64,000 nt of DNA from JAWKUK01 sp041398605. GTDB lineage: Bacteria > Planctomycetota > UBA1135 > GCA-002686595. Of this stretch, positions 33,740 to 42,025 are shown one piece after another. The position numbers were made by a program, and so were the translations under genes. The stretch is from positions 1 to 64,000 of the forward strand of contig JAWKUK010000021.1 of NCBI GenBank assembly GCA_041398605.1. The letters run 5' to 3'. Position 1 is the first letter of the stretch. Each line of letters begins with the position of its first letter. The notes beneath the pieces were generated by a model, which did not search any database, was not told where the DNA came from, and saw nothing but the letters and a program-made list of their open reading frames with translations.

Positions 33740-35443
33740 ATGTCGCGCAACGGATCCAAGCTAGTCCTGGCCCTGTGCCTGCTCGCAGCGCTCTCGTTTG
33801 GGCTCGCGAGCGGAGCGCTGACGAGCGGCTTCGGCGCATACGAGGACGAGCCCGCGCACGTCACGACGGCGCTCATGCTGCGCGATTGGATCGCCACGCG
33901 CGCGCCGCTCCACCCGGTGCGCTTCGCGGAGGACTACTACCTCCACTATCCAAAGGTCGCGATCGGCCAGTGGCCGCCGGTGCTGCACATCGCGGTCGCG
34001 CTCTGGACCCTGGCCTTCGGGGTGTCGCAGGCCGCGTTGCTGGCGCTGCCGTGGCTGCTCGCTGCGCTGACGGCCTGGCTCACGGCGCGCCTGGTCGTGC
34101 GCGAGCTCGACCCAGACGCGGGAGCGCGTGCTACGGGCCTCCAGCCGCGCGCCGCCCCGCCAGCCACCCTCTGGTGGTCGGGCGCGGTCGCCGGCATCGT
34201 GCTGCTCGCGCTGCCCCTCGTGCAGGAGTTCATGAGCCTGATCATGACGGAGCTGCCGATGGCCTTCGTTGGGACCCTCGGCGCGCTGGCGTTCGGTCGG
34301 TGGCTCGAGGCGCCGTCCGTGAAGCGCGCGGTGGCCTTCGCGCTCGTCGCGGTGCTGGCGATCCTGACAAAAGGCAGCGGGCTCGCGCTGGCGCTCGTGC
34401 CTCCGTTCGCCTTGCTGCTGGCGCGGCGACCAGGCCTCGCGCTGCGGCCGAGCCTCTGGGTCGTGCCGGTGCTCGTGGGGCTGATCTGCGCCCCTTGGTA
34501 CGCGCTCTCCCTGCCGATCGTGCGCGCGTCGTGGAGCGAGGGCTCGTCGCCGTCCCTCGAGTACGCGCTGCGCGCGCTGACCTACTACCCGCCGGAGGTC
34601 GTCAGGCTGGGCGGCCCAGCCTTCATTGCGCTCGCGGCCGTCGGGCTGCTCGTGAGCCTGCGCCCGCGGCGGCCCCAGGCCGTCTCGGCGGCGCTGGCGG
34701 CCTGGCTCGGCGGCCTCGCGCTGCTGCATGCGTCGATCCCGAGCAGCCTCGAGGCGCGCCACCTCGTCGTGGCGGCGCCGGCCTTGACGGTGTTCGCGTG
34801 CCTGGGCGCGCACGCCGTCGTGCGCCGCGCCGTGGCTTGGGGGCTGGTCCGATTCGCAGATCCCCGCTGGGCGGCGCTCGGCGCGTCCGCGCTGCTGGTC
34901 TTGCCCTTTGGCGCGTTGCGCTTCACTCAAGTCAAGAAGGACTGGCACGGCTTCGACGAAGCCGCCGCGCTCGTCTGCGCCAATGCAGACCTGCAAGGGG
35001 ACACGGTCCTCGTCGCCTCGGGCGCCGCAGGCGAAGGGCTCTTGGTCTTGGGCTTTGCGTTGCACGAGGCGCCGCGCCGCGATCGGCAGGTGCTGCGCGC
35101 CAGCAAAGTCTTGGCCTCGGCGAGCTGGATCGGCGATGGGTATGAGACGCGCTTCGAGTCCGCTGCAGGCGTGCGCGAATGGCTGGCTTCGGTGCCGGTC
35201 GCGGCCGTCCTGCTCGACGCGTCGACGCCGGAGCGCCACCGACGGGCGCACCTCGTCCAGCTCCGCGATGCGCTCGAGGGTGCCCCAGAGACGTGGACCC
35301 TCGCCCAGCGCGTCGACGTCGTCCGCGCGGGGCAGCGCTTCCCCGAGGCGCTCGAGGTCTGGCTCGCGCCTGGGCACGCCGCCCGCGCGCCGCAGCTGCT
35401 CGGCCTCGACGAGGTCCTCGGGCGCGCGCCGCGCGGCGATTGA
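33740..35443 (+). CDS. GT-C / GT39-like membrane glycosyltransferase
   Basis: Predicted 567-residue integral membrane protein of the PMT/ArnT type. After a first helix (LVLALCLLAALSFGLASGAL), the first periplasmic loop contains FGAYEDEPAHVTTALMLRDW; the E-D-E acidic motif there is where GT-C enzymes place the catalytic Asp/Glu. About ten helices follow (LLALPWLLAALTAWLTARLV, GAVAGIVLLALPLVQEFMSL, PSLWVVPVLVGLICAPWYAL, AAVGLLVSLRPR). The C-terminal ~170 residues are soluble (VLVASGAAGEGLLVLGFALH). GT-C enzymes use polyprenyl-phosphate sugars as donors, so the HAD-UbiA genes just upstream may supply the donor. The acceptor is unknown. Confidence 0.75.
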   Translation: MSRNGSKLVLALCLLAALSFGLASGALTSGFGAYEDEPAHVTTALMLRDWIATRAPLHPVRFAEDYYLHYPKVAIGQWPPVLHIAVALWTLAFGVSQAALLALPWLLAALTAWLTARLVVRELDPDAGARATGLQPRAAPPATLWWSGAVAGIVLLALPLVQEFMSLIMTELPMAFVGTLGALAFGRWLEAPSVKRAVAFALVAVLAILTKGSGLALALVPPFALLLARRPGLALRPSLWVVPVLVGLICAPWYALSLPIVRASWSEGSSPSLEYALRALTYYPPEVVRLGGPAFIALAAVGLLVSLRPRRPQAVSAALAAWLGGLALLHASIPSSLEARHLVVAAPALTVFACLGAHAVVRRAVAWGLVRFADPRWAALGASALLVLPFGALRFTQVKKDWHGFDEAAALVCANADLQGDTVLVASGAAGEGLLVLGFALHEAPRRDRQVLRASKVLASASWIGDGYETRFESAAGVREWLASVPVAAVLLDASTPERHRRAHLVQLRDALEGAPETWTLAQRVDVVRAGQRFPEALEVWLAPGHAARAPQLLGLDEVLGRAPRGD

Positions 35444-35580
35444 CCGGACACATCGCTGCGGCCCCGCGTGCGTTCAGGTGCGGCGCCACAGGCCGGGGCC
35501 TGTCCCCTTGGCCTGGCCTTCAAGGCACGAAGCATCGGGTCGCTGCTGCGGCCCGCGTGGGGACTCGCTACCTTGCTCGC

Positions 35581-36234
35581 ATGAGCGACGCCGCCACAGG
35601 GGAGGGTGCGCCCCAAGCCCCCGCAGCTGAGCGCGCCATGCCGCCGGTGGCGTGCCCGACGTGCGGGCTGGTGCAACGCGTCCCGCCGCTGGCGGTCGAC
35701 GAGCGAGCGCGCTGCGCGCGCTGCGCGGCGGTGGTGCGCGCCCCGAGCCGCAGCGCGCGCTCCGAATCCCGCACGGCGGCCTTGGCCTTGGCCGCGCTGC
35801 TCCTCTGGCCGGCCGCAGTGACCTTGCCGGTCATGCACATCGAGCGCTTCGGGCGCATGAACGACGCCAGCGTCTGGTCCGGCAGCGTGGGCCTGCTCCA
35901 GCGTGGCGAATGGTTTGTCGGGGGCGTCGTGTTCGTGTGCTCCTTCGTCCTGCCCTTGCTGAAGCTCCTCGCGCTGCTCGCCATCACGCTCGGCCGGCGC
36001 TTCATGGAGCGCCGGATGCGCGCGTTCACGTACCGCCTCGTCGATTGGACGGGGCGGTGGGGGATGCTCGACGTGCTCTTGGTCGCGGTCGTCGTCGCAT
36101 GGGTCAAGCTCGGTGACTTCGCCGACGTCGCGCCCGGGCCGGGGGCTGTGGCCTTTACGCTCCTCGTCCTCGCGAGCCTCGTCGCTGGCGCGACCTTCGA
36201 CCCGCACGTGATCTGGGAGGACCACGCGGCCTGA
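35581..36234 (+). CDS. PqiA-like membrane protein with zinc ribbon (single module)
   Basis: Predicted 217-residue protein. An N-terminal zinc ribbon (CPTCGLVQRV...RCARCAAVV) precedes four transmembrane helices (TAALALAALLLWPAAVTLPV, GGVVFVCSFVLPLLKLLALL, GMLDVLLVAVVVAWVKLG, VAFTLLVLASLVAGATF). E. coli PqiA is about twice this size with two such modules, so this is the half-length form. The signature helix-pair residues PVMHI and FVLPLLKL are in place. The MCE gene follows by 19 bases, as pqiA-pqiB do. Together they should form an envelope lipid-transport or barrier-maintenance system. I chose ATG 35581; the frame upstream has no family similarity. Confidence 0.85.
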   Translation: MSDAATGEGAPQAPAAERAMPPVACPTCGLVQRVPPLAVDERARCARCAAVVRAPSRSARSESRTAALALAALLLWPAAVTLPVMHIERFGRMNDASVWSGSVGLLQRGEWFVGGVVFVCSFVLPLLKLLALLAITLGRRFMERRMRAFTYRLVDWTGRWGMLDVLLVAVVVAWVKLGDFADVAPGPGAVAFTLLVLASLVAGATFDPHVIWEDHAA

Positions 36235-36253
36235 CCGCAGCGATCTCGACTCC

Positions 36254-37675
36254 ATGACCCAGCCCTTACCGATCGCCTCGCGCGAGCCTCGGCGCCGCAG
36301 TTCGCTCGCGTGGTTCTTGCCGCTCGTGGCCCTCGCCCTGTCCGCGTTCCTCTTGTCGCGCGGCTTCGTCGAGCGTGGTCCCGTCATCGAGGTCCGCGCC
36401 GTCAACGGCCACGGGATCCGTGCGGGTGACTCGCTGCGGCACTTGGGGATCACGGTCGGCACCATCGAAGAGGTGCGCTTGGGTCCGACCCTCGATCACA
36501 TCGCGCTCTCGATCCGCCTCGCGCCTGAGGCCGGCGCCATCGCGCGCGAGGGCAGCCGCTTCTGGATCGTTCGGCCACACCTCGCCCTCGATTCGATCTC
36601 AGGCCTCGAGACCGTGATCGGCGCGCGCTACCTCGCGGTCGTACCCGGCCCTGAAGGCGGCGCGCGGCGAGACGAGTTCGTGGCGCTGGTCGATCCTCCC
36701 ATTGAGGAGGACATCGAGCCCGGCGGCGTCGAGGTCGTGCTCGAAGCGCCGGCCCGCTTCGGGCTGCGACCCGGGGCACCGATCGAATACCGCGAAGTGC
36801 GCGTTGGGACGATCTTGGCGGTGGGGCTCGCCAGCGACGCGTCATCGGTCGAGGCGCGCGCCTACATTCGACCGCCGTTCGTCGAGCTCGTACGCGACGG
36901 GACGCGGTTCTGGGAGAGCGGCGGCTTCGAGCTGGAGCTCGGCCTCACGACAGGGCTCAAGGTCGGCCTCGAATCGCTCAGCTCGATGCTCATCGGCGCT
37001 GTGCGGTTCGCGACCCCGCCGAACGCGGGGAACGTCGTACGCACGGGGCACCGCTTCGCGCTCGCGGACGAACCCGAGGAAGGCTGGCTGACGTGGCGCC
37101 CGAACGTCGCGGTCGGCAGCACGCTCCTGGCACGGGGGACGCCGATGCCCGAGCTCGTGCGTGCGCGGCTTGCGTGGCGCGAGGGGCGCCTCCTGAAGCG
37201 CAAGAAGGAGCGCAACGGGTGGCTCGTCCGGACCGCGGACGGGCTGCTCGGACCGCTCGACCTGCTGCGCATCCCCGACGACGCGCTCGACGGCGAGGCG
37301 CGGCTCGAGGTCGGAGGCGTCGAGTATCCCCTGTCGACGTCGCCCGTTGCGACCGCGCTGTCGGGCCAGTTGGGCACGCTCGGGGTCGCCGCGGCGGACC
37401 GCGGCGCCACGCTCGAGACGCGCGCGCTGGTCGAGCCCGAGGACGTCATCGTCGCGCGCGAATCGACCCTGGAGTCGCTCGCCCTGGACGCCGCGCGGTT
37501 CACTCGCAACGAACCGGTGGGGGACACAGAGGGCGCGCCGAGCTTCACCGTGGACCGCGACGCGGGCCTTGACGTGGGCTGGCACGGGGCGGTCGTACTC
37601 GCGCGCTCAGACGGGAAGGCGGTCGGGATCCTGTGCGTCGTGAAGGACCAGGTGACCCTCGCCAGCTTGCCCTGA
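36254..37675 (+). CDS. PqiB-like MCE-domain protein with unusual C-terminal domain
   Basis: Predicted 473-residue inner-membrane-anchored protein. The single N-terminal helix is SSLAWFLPLVALALSAFLLS. Two MCE domains are visible: ~40-150 (IEVRAVNGHGIRAGDSLRHL...VGTIEEVRLG) and ~155-285 (GVEVVLEAPARFGLRPGAPI...EVRVGTILAVGL). E. coli PqiB has three MCE domains and a coiled-coil needle; here the third is missing. From ~290 there is a different beta-rich domain (LVRTADGLLGPLDLLRIPDD, LVEPEDVIVARESTLESLAL, WHGAVVLARSDGKAVGILCV) whose end looks like the last strands of a trypsin-like barrel without the catalytic Gly-Asp-Ser. MCE proteins form hexameric lipid tunnels with PqiA. The extra domain's role is unknown. 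Confidence 0.82.
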   Translation: MTQPLPIASREPRRRSSLAWFLPLVALALSAFLLSRGFVERGPVIEVRAVNGHGIRAGDSLRHLGITVGTIEEVRLGPTLDHIALSIRLAPEAGAIAREGSRFWIVRPHLALDSISGLETVIGARYLAVVPGPEGGARRDEFVALVDPPIEEDIEPGGVEVVLEAPARFGLRPGAPIEYREVRVGTILAVGLASDASSVEARAYIRPPFVELVRDGTRFWESGGFELELGLTTGLKVGLESLSSMLIGAVRFATPPNAGNVVRTGHRFALADEPEEGWLTWRPNVAVGSTLLARGTPMPELVRARLAWREGRLLKRKKERNGWLVRTADGLLGPLDLLRIPDDALDGEARLEVGGVEYPLSTSPVATALSGQLGTLGVAAADRGATLETRALVEPEDVIVARESTLESLALDAARFTRNEPVGDTEGAPSFTVDRDAGLDVGWHGAVVLARSDGKAVGILCVVKDQVTLASLP

Positions 37676-37988
37676 TTGGCTCGCGCATCGGGCGACTGCG
37701 GTTTTTTGTCCCACTTTTTGCCGCTGCCCGGTCCGGAGCGTGTCAATCTCGCCGATGGCACCAGTGAAAGGTCACCCAGCCGCGGCGCAGCCCGCTGGGG
37801 AGAGGCGCGCTGAGCATGGCGCTGCCGCGACCGGACGGGGGAGTCTCTGGAAGGAAGAAGGACCCGGCGGCACCGCCGGGAGAGTGCGGGGCCCTGCTTG
37901 GAGCGGGGCCCCACTCTTTGGAGCCTGGCTCTCGGGTCCTGCCCGCGAGTCCGCGGTCGTGTGCGGCCGCGGCCGCGCCGCTCCGCGC
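37676..37988. other. Intergenic region with tandem GC hairpins
   Basis: 313 bases between the convergent ends of the MCE gene and the kinase gene. No convincing coding frame: a short open frame in it has no RBS and reads as low-complexity Gly/Ala/Arg. It contains a T-rich patch (GGTTTTTTGTCCC near 37699) without a clear hairpin, a long purine stretch (GGAAGGAAGAAGGA) and two adjacent hairpins at 37863-37916. A small structured RNA ending at those hairpins is possible but not shown. Confidence 0.5.
37863..37916. terminator. Two adjacent terminator-like hairpins
   Basis: First a 7-bp perfect stem CCCGGCG/CGCCGGG with loop GCAC (37863-37880). Two bases later a second stem GAGTG-GGG/CCC-CACTC with single-base bulges extends through CCC/GGG (37882-37916). 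It is followed by TTT. They lie 188 bases after the MCE gene and 73 bases after the kinase stop read on the minus strand, suiting termination from the left. Confidence 0.55.
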
Positions 37989-40094
37989 TCAGCGACTGAG
38001 GCTGACGGAGTCACACTCGAGGAAGGCCCGGGCTGCACCCAGCGAGTCACCCGCTGAGCTGCACGCCGAGCCCTCAGAGGTGAGCGGCGCTGCGGTGTCC
38101 GAGTCCGTCACCGCCACGAGCTTCGCGGCGACAGCGCCTGGGCGGGAGCCCTGCCCGAGCCACAGCACGGCGCTGAGCTCGTCCTCGTGCAGGGAGAGCC
38201 ACCGCTCCACGCGCGCGACGGTCGTAGGCTCCGCGAGGGGCGCGCCTTCGACGATGCGGCCGACGGCGGCGAGCCAGTCGATGTCCTGCGCGTTGCCCTC
38301 CAATCCGACCGGCTCGAAGCCCGACTCGGAGACACGCTCGACGAGGGGGCGCCAAGCCGAGTCGCTGGCGACACCGGGGTCGAGGTAGACGAGGACCTTC
38401 CCGCGGAGCGCCGCGGGGGTCATCGCAGGCGGCGCCACACTCACGGACTGGTTCCGCGAGGCGTGGCCCGCGGCGGCCTTGGCGTATGGGCGCACCGCCG
38501 CGCCCTCCGACCGATAGGCGTGGAGGGACTTGACGCCGCCAGCCATGCAGAGCGCCATGGCGACGAGGCCATACGCGGCGAGGCTCTGACGGCGCCGGCA
38601 ACGACGCGCGCTCGCCGCGCTCACCGGCGCGGTGCGCGGGGGCGGCGTGGAGCCCTCGTGCCGAGCGCTTGAATCCGCCGCGCGTCGATAGGTCTCGGCC
38701 CGCTCTGCTGCGCCGACCGCAGGAGCGGCCGCGAGCGCGGCCCGCGGCTCGTCCTGCGCCGCGCGGAACGACGGCAGCTCGGCCGGGCGCACGGAGAACG
38801 GGTCCTGCGCTGCGAGCAGGGCCGCGACGTCGCGGCGCATCACCGTCGCGCTCGCGTAGCGCTGCGAGATGTCGCTCATCGCGCGGCGCACGATCCATGC
38901 GAGGGCCTCCGGCACAGGCTTCGTCAAGCGCGACAGCGAGCCATGCGCTGGGAAGCTGTTCTCGAGCATCGAGAAGAGGACCGCGCCAGCGCTGTATAGG
39001 TCGAACTTGACGCCGTCGACCTCGTGCACCTTGACGCCGCGCATCGCGAGCCGCACGAGCTCCGGGTCGCGGAAGTACTCGGTGCCATGGGTCGTCAGCG
39101 TCAGCGCCGAGGCGAGGGGCGTGACGAGGCCGAGGTCGACGACCTGCAAGCGGTCGCCGGAGACCAGGAGGTTGGCCGGTTTGATGTCCTTGTGCCAGAG
39201 GCCCTCCGCGTGGAAGCGCTCCAGCGTCGCGCAGAGGTCGCTCGTGTAGCCGAGCACCTTGGCGAGCGCGCGGCGATCGAGGCCGCCGTCCCCCGATTCG
39301 GCGTGCAACCGACGCGTGATCACATCCAGGTCCTCGCCGGGGACGTACGGCATGACGTAGTGGAAGTGGTCGTTGTCCAGCTCGTGCTCCAGCACGTGGC
39401 CGAGGCGCTTGGCGGCCTCCAGCGCCCGGCTCTCGCGGACGATCTGCGGCAGCGTCGAGCCGAAGCTCCGATCGAAGCACTTGATGACGACCTTGCCGAG
39501 CGGCGCGTGTCCGCGTTGCGCGAGGTCGCGCGCCTTGTCGCGCGAGACGCGGGCGAGGAAGAGCCGCGCGCCCGAGCCGCCGGCGGGCAGCTCGCGCTCG
39601 ATGTCGTACCCGGCGAACCGCGGCGCGGCCGCGCGCCGGGCGGGGACGGCGCCGGTCCGTGGCGCGCGCGCGACGAGCTCCGGGATCCGGCGCTCGACGC
39701 CATCGGTCAAGATCGAGAGGCCGAACAGCCGCGCCGGGTGGCCGAGGCCGATCCGGTAGAGGCTCAGGAGCGAGCTCATGAGCTCGTCCTCGAGCGCCCG
39801 CCCGTAGTGCCGCGCAGCGCCCATGCGGCCGATCAGGACGTTCGCGACGCTCAGTGGGAAGATCACGCCAGCCGTAATGACGCCGCCCACCAGGTGGAGG
39901 CTGTCGACCATGACCCCCTGCACGAACCGACCGATACGACGGGCGCCCGAGCCCACGAGGCGCGCGCCGCCGCCGAGCACCGCGAACAACACCTGGAAGA
40001 CCCGGTACAAGAGCCAGAAGGCCAGCACCGGGACGACGAGCGTGACGGCGGTCCCGACGACAAAGGCCACGAATCCAGCGCTGATGGGCACCAT
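37989..40094 (-). CDS. Membrane-bound Ser/Thr protein kinase
   Basis: Predicted 701-residue Hanks-type kinase with an unusual layout. The N-terminal ~110 residues carry two or three membrane helices (FVAFVVGTAVTLVVPVLAFW, VGGVITAGVIFPLSVANVLI) before the kinase domain (~165-430). Kinase motifs: Gly-rich LPAGGSGARLFLA, Lys ~205 in VVIKCF, HKDIKPANLL for the catalytic loop (HRD as HKD), DLGLVT for DFG (as DLG), and TEYFRDPELVR for the APE region. A further helix (SLAAYGLVAMALCMAGGVKS) separates a C-terminal ~130-residue domain (GKVLVYLDPGVASDSAWRPL, LSAVLWLGQGSR) that should be periplasmic. It lies 45 bases after the ECF sigma gene on the same strand, a planctomycete pairing in which the kinase may control the sigma factor. 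Confidence 0.85.
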   Translation of the reverse strand: MVPISAGFVAFVVGTAVTLVVPVLAFWLLYRVFQVLFAVLGGGARLVGSGARRIGRFVQGVMVDSLHLVGGVITAGVIFPLSVANVLIGRMGAARHYGRALEDELMSSLLSLYRIGLGHPARLFGLSILTDGVERRIPELVARAPRTGAVPARRAAAPRFAGYDIERELPAGGSGARLFLARVSRDKARDLAQRGHAPLGKVVIKCFDRSFGSTLPQIVRESRALEAAKRLGHVLEHELDNDHFHYVMPYVPGEDLDVITRRLHAESGDGGLDRRALAKVLGYTSDLCATLERFHAEGLWHKDIKPANLLVSGDRLQVVDLGLVTPLASALTLTTHGTEYFRDPELVRLAMRGVKVHEVDGVKFDLYSAGAVLFSMLENSFPAHGSLSRLTKPVPEALAWIVRRAMSDISQRYASATVMRRDVAALLAAQDPFSVRPAELPSFRAAQDEPRAALAAAPAVGAAERAETYRRAADSSARHEGSTPPPRTAPVSAASARRCRRRQSLAAYGLVAMALCMAGGVKSLHAYRSEGAAVRPYAKAAAGHASRNQSVSVAPPAMTPAALRGKVLVYLDPGVASDSAWRPLVERVSESGFEPVGLEGNAQDIDWLAAVGRIVEGAPLAEPTTVARVERWLSLHEDELSAVLWLGQGSRPGAVAAKLVAVTDSDTAAPLTSEGSACSSAGDSLGAARAFLECDSVSLSR

Positions 40095-40139
40095 ATCGGC
40101 AGAGGGTGGGGGCGAGGGAGGCGGAGCGAGGGAGCGCGG

Positions 40140-40904
40140 TCAGGCGGGTGGGCGGGCGGCGCCGACCCGGCGTTGCGCGATGCGGGCGTAGGTGTCGCCG
40201 ATGGCCTCGTCGAAGGCCGCGTCGGCGGTGGGGTCCGTCCCTTTGTTGGGAGATGGGGCCAGACCCTTTCGTGCTGGCTCGAGAAGTTCGTCCTCGGTGA
40301 AGGAATAGCGCTGGAAGATCAGCTGCAGCTCGCCCCGTAGGACGTCCCGAGCCCGGGCGAGCCGGCGGCTGACCGTCGGCTCCGAGGTGCCCAGGGACTG
40401 GGCCACCTCCCGCCCGCTGCGCCCCTCGAGCACCCGCATACGGAAGGTCTCGAAGTCCACGAAGTCCAGGCCGCGCTCCAGCGCGCGCAGCGCCGCCTCG
40501 ACCTTGGCGTCGTAGACCGCGAGCTCGTACTCCGCGTCCGGCGACGGCCCGGCCGCAGCCTGGTCGAGGTTCTCCAGCGATTCAGCGCGCTTGCCGCCGC
40601 CACGCTTCTGGGCCGTCCGGCGGTCGAGCTCGTCGCTGAGCGTGTAGCGGGCGATCGCCAGGAGCCACGTCGAGAACCGCGCGCCCCGATTTGGGTCGTG
40701 CCGGTCGATGGCGCTGGCGAGGGACGCCATCGTCTCCTGGGAGAGGTCCTGGACGGTCTCGCGGCCGATGCGCCCGCCGCCCCAGCGCGCGAGCTGACGC
40801 TCGAGCACGGGCCCGAAGGTCTCCCAGAGCTCGAACCAGGCGGCGCTGTCGCGCGCACGGAGGCGGCCGATGAAGCTTGTCGTGAGGTCTTGCAAGGGGG
40901 TCAC
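40140..40904 (-). CDS. ECF-family RNA polymerase sigma factor
   Basis: Predicted 254-residue sigma-70-like factor. Region 2 contains VQDLSQETMASLASAI (core binding) and RGARFSTWLLAIARYTLSDEL (-10 recognition). Region 4 is FETFRMRVLEGRSGREVAQSLGTSEPTVSRRL split across the helix-turn-helix. A ~50-residue C-terminal tail is unlike the core. The start is GTG 40904, and the 45-base gap to the kinase gene suggests co-transcription. Kinase-linked ECF factors are frequent in Planctomycetota, and activation by phosphorylation rather than an anti-sigma factor is expected. No anti-sigma gene is seen nearby. A divergent promoter region of ~235 bases separates it from the coiled-coil gene. Confidence 0.88.
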   Translation of the reverse strand: MTPLQDLTTSFIGRLRARDSAAWFELWETFGPVLERQLARWGGGRIGRETVQDLSQETMASLASAIDRHDPNRGARFSTWLLAIARYTLSDELDRRTAQKRGGGKRAESLENLDQAAAGPSPDAEYELAVYDAKVEAALRALERGLDFVDFETFRMRVLEGRSGREVAQSLGTSEPTVSRRLARARDVLRGELQLIFQRYSFTEDELLEPARKGLAPSPNKGTDPTADAAFDEAIGDTYARIAQRRVGAARPPA

Positions 40905-41140
40905 ACCACTCTATGCGTGTTCGCGGCGGGTCATTCGCCAGGCCCTGGCGCAAATCCGCCGGAGGGACACCCGGGACCGCCTGCGCCCGGAATTTGTGTG
41001 GCCAGAATCGCTGCCCGCCTGAAACGGGCCCGGGCGCCCTCCCATCAAGGGGGTGTGCTGCGGGGCTCTGCCCCCGGCCTTCGACGCCCCCGGCGCCCTA
41101 CCTTTGGCGCCCCGAACCTACGAAACCCACACCTTTACCG

Positions 41141-42025
41141 ATGCGTTGCCTCTTCAAGGGAATCTTCCGCATGACGCTCCTCGGGGCCGCGGTGCTCGCC
41201 GCTATCGCCGGCGGTGCGGCGATGGTCGTCGGCCCGCAGCGGGTCGAAGCCTCCATCCACCAAGCCACCGGCAAGCTGGAGCGCCTGATCGATGACCGCA
41301 TCGGCGAGCCGGTCGCGCTGCGCCAGAAGCTCGCGACGCTGGAGCGCCGTTACCCCGAGCGCATCCAACGGGTGCGCCAGGACCTGACCGAGCTGACCCA
41401 GGAGATCTCCCGCCTCGAGCGCGAGCGGGCCGTCTCGGAGCGCGTCGTCGAGCTCGTCGACGCGGACCTCGCGTCGCTCGGCCCGGCCGTCGCACAGGCC
41501 TCCGCCGCGGCCGGGGGTCGCGCAGCGCTCGCGGCCGTGACCTTCGATGACGAGGTCCTGAGCCTCGGCCGCGCACAGTCGAAGCTGAAGCAGATCGAGC
41601 GCACCCGCATGGCGCACGTGGCTCGCGCCGCGGACGCCGAGCACAACCTCAAGTATCTGCACCAGCAGGAGTCGCGGTTCGTCGAGCTCCTGGGCCAGCT
41701 CGAGACCGAGCACACCCAGCTCACGACCCAGCTCGTGCAGTTGGAGCGCGAGGTCGAATCCATCGCCCGCAACGAGCGCCTGATCGAGCTCCTGGCGAAG
41801 CGCCAGCAGACCCTCGACAACGCGTCGCGCTACGAGGCGGTCAGCCTGGGCGACATCACCGCAGAGCTCTCGCGAGTCAAGACGGAGCAAGAGGCGCGCC
41901 TCGATCGGATGGCGGCCAGCCGAGAGGCGACCGACTACGAAGACGTCGCGACGATGCAGCTGACGGAAGAGCGCCCGGCCCGCGCGACCGTGCTGCTGCC
42001 GGACGTGGCCTCGAACGAGCGCTGA
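41141..42025 (+). CDS. Membrane-anchored coiled-coil protein
   Basis: Predicted 294-residue protein. It opens with MRCLFKGIFRMTLLGAAVLAAIAGGAAMVV, a single N-terminal membrane helix or uncleaved signal. The rest is heptad-rich coiled coil (LVQLEREVESIARNERLIEL, ETEHTQLTTQLVQLEREVE, IQRVRQDLTELTQEISRLER). A short C-terminal tail has few hydrophobics. It is divergent from the ECF sigma gene, so it could be a target or sensor partner of that system, but no direct evidence is visible. I chose ATG 41141 because the helix starts there; the upstream open frame reads as low-complexity. I do not recognise the family beyond its architecture. Confidence 0.72.
   Translation: MRCLFKGIFRMTLLGAAVLAAIAGGAAMVVGPQRVEASIHQATGKLERLIDDRIGEPVALRQKLATLERRYPERIQRVRQDLTELTQEISRLERERAVSERVVELVDADLASLGPAVAQASAAAGGRAALAAVTFDDEVLSLGRAQSKLKQIERTRMAHVARAADAEHNLKYLHQQESRFVELLGQLETEHTQLTTQLVQLEREVESIARNERLIELLAKRQQTLDNASRYEAVSLGDITAELSRVKTEQEARLDRMAASREATDYEDVATMQLTEERPARATVLLPDVASNER

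Noticed and set aside
37840..37865. GGAAGGAAG motif like the signal-recognition-particle RNA loop
   Set aside because: The flanking bases do not form the SRP domain IV stem and internal loops; only the purine run is shared.
37740..38057. Open frame of ~105 codons on the plus strand in the MCE-kinase gap
   Set aside because: No RBS, Gly/Ala/Arg-rich composition, runs through two terminator-like hairpins and into the end of the kinase gene.
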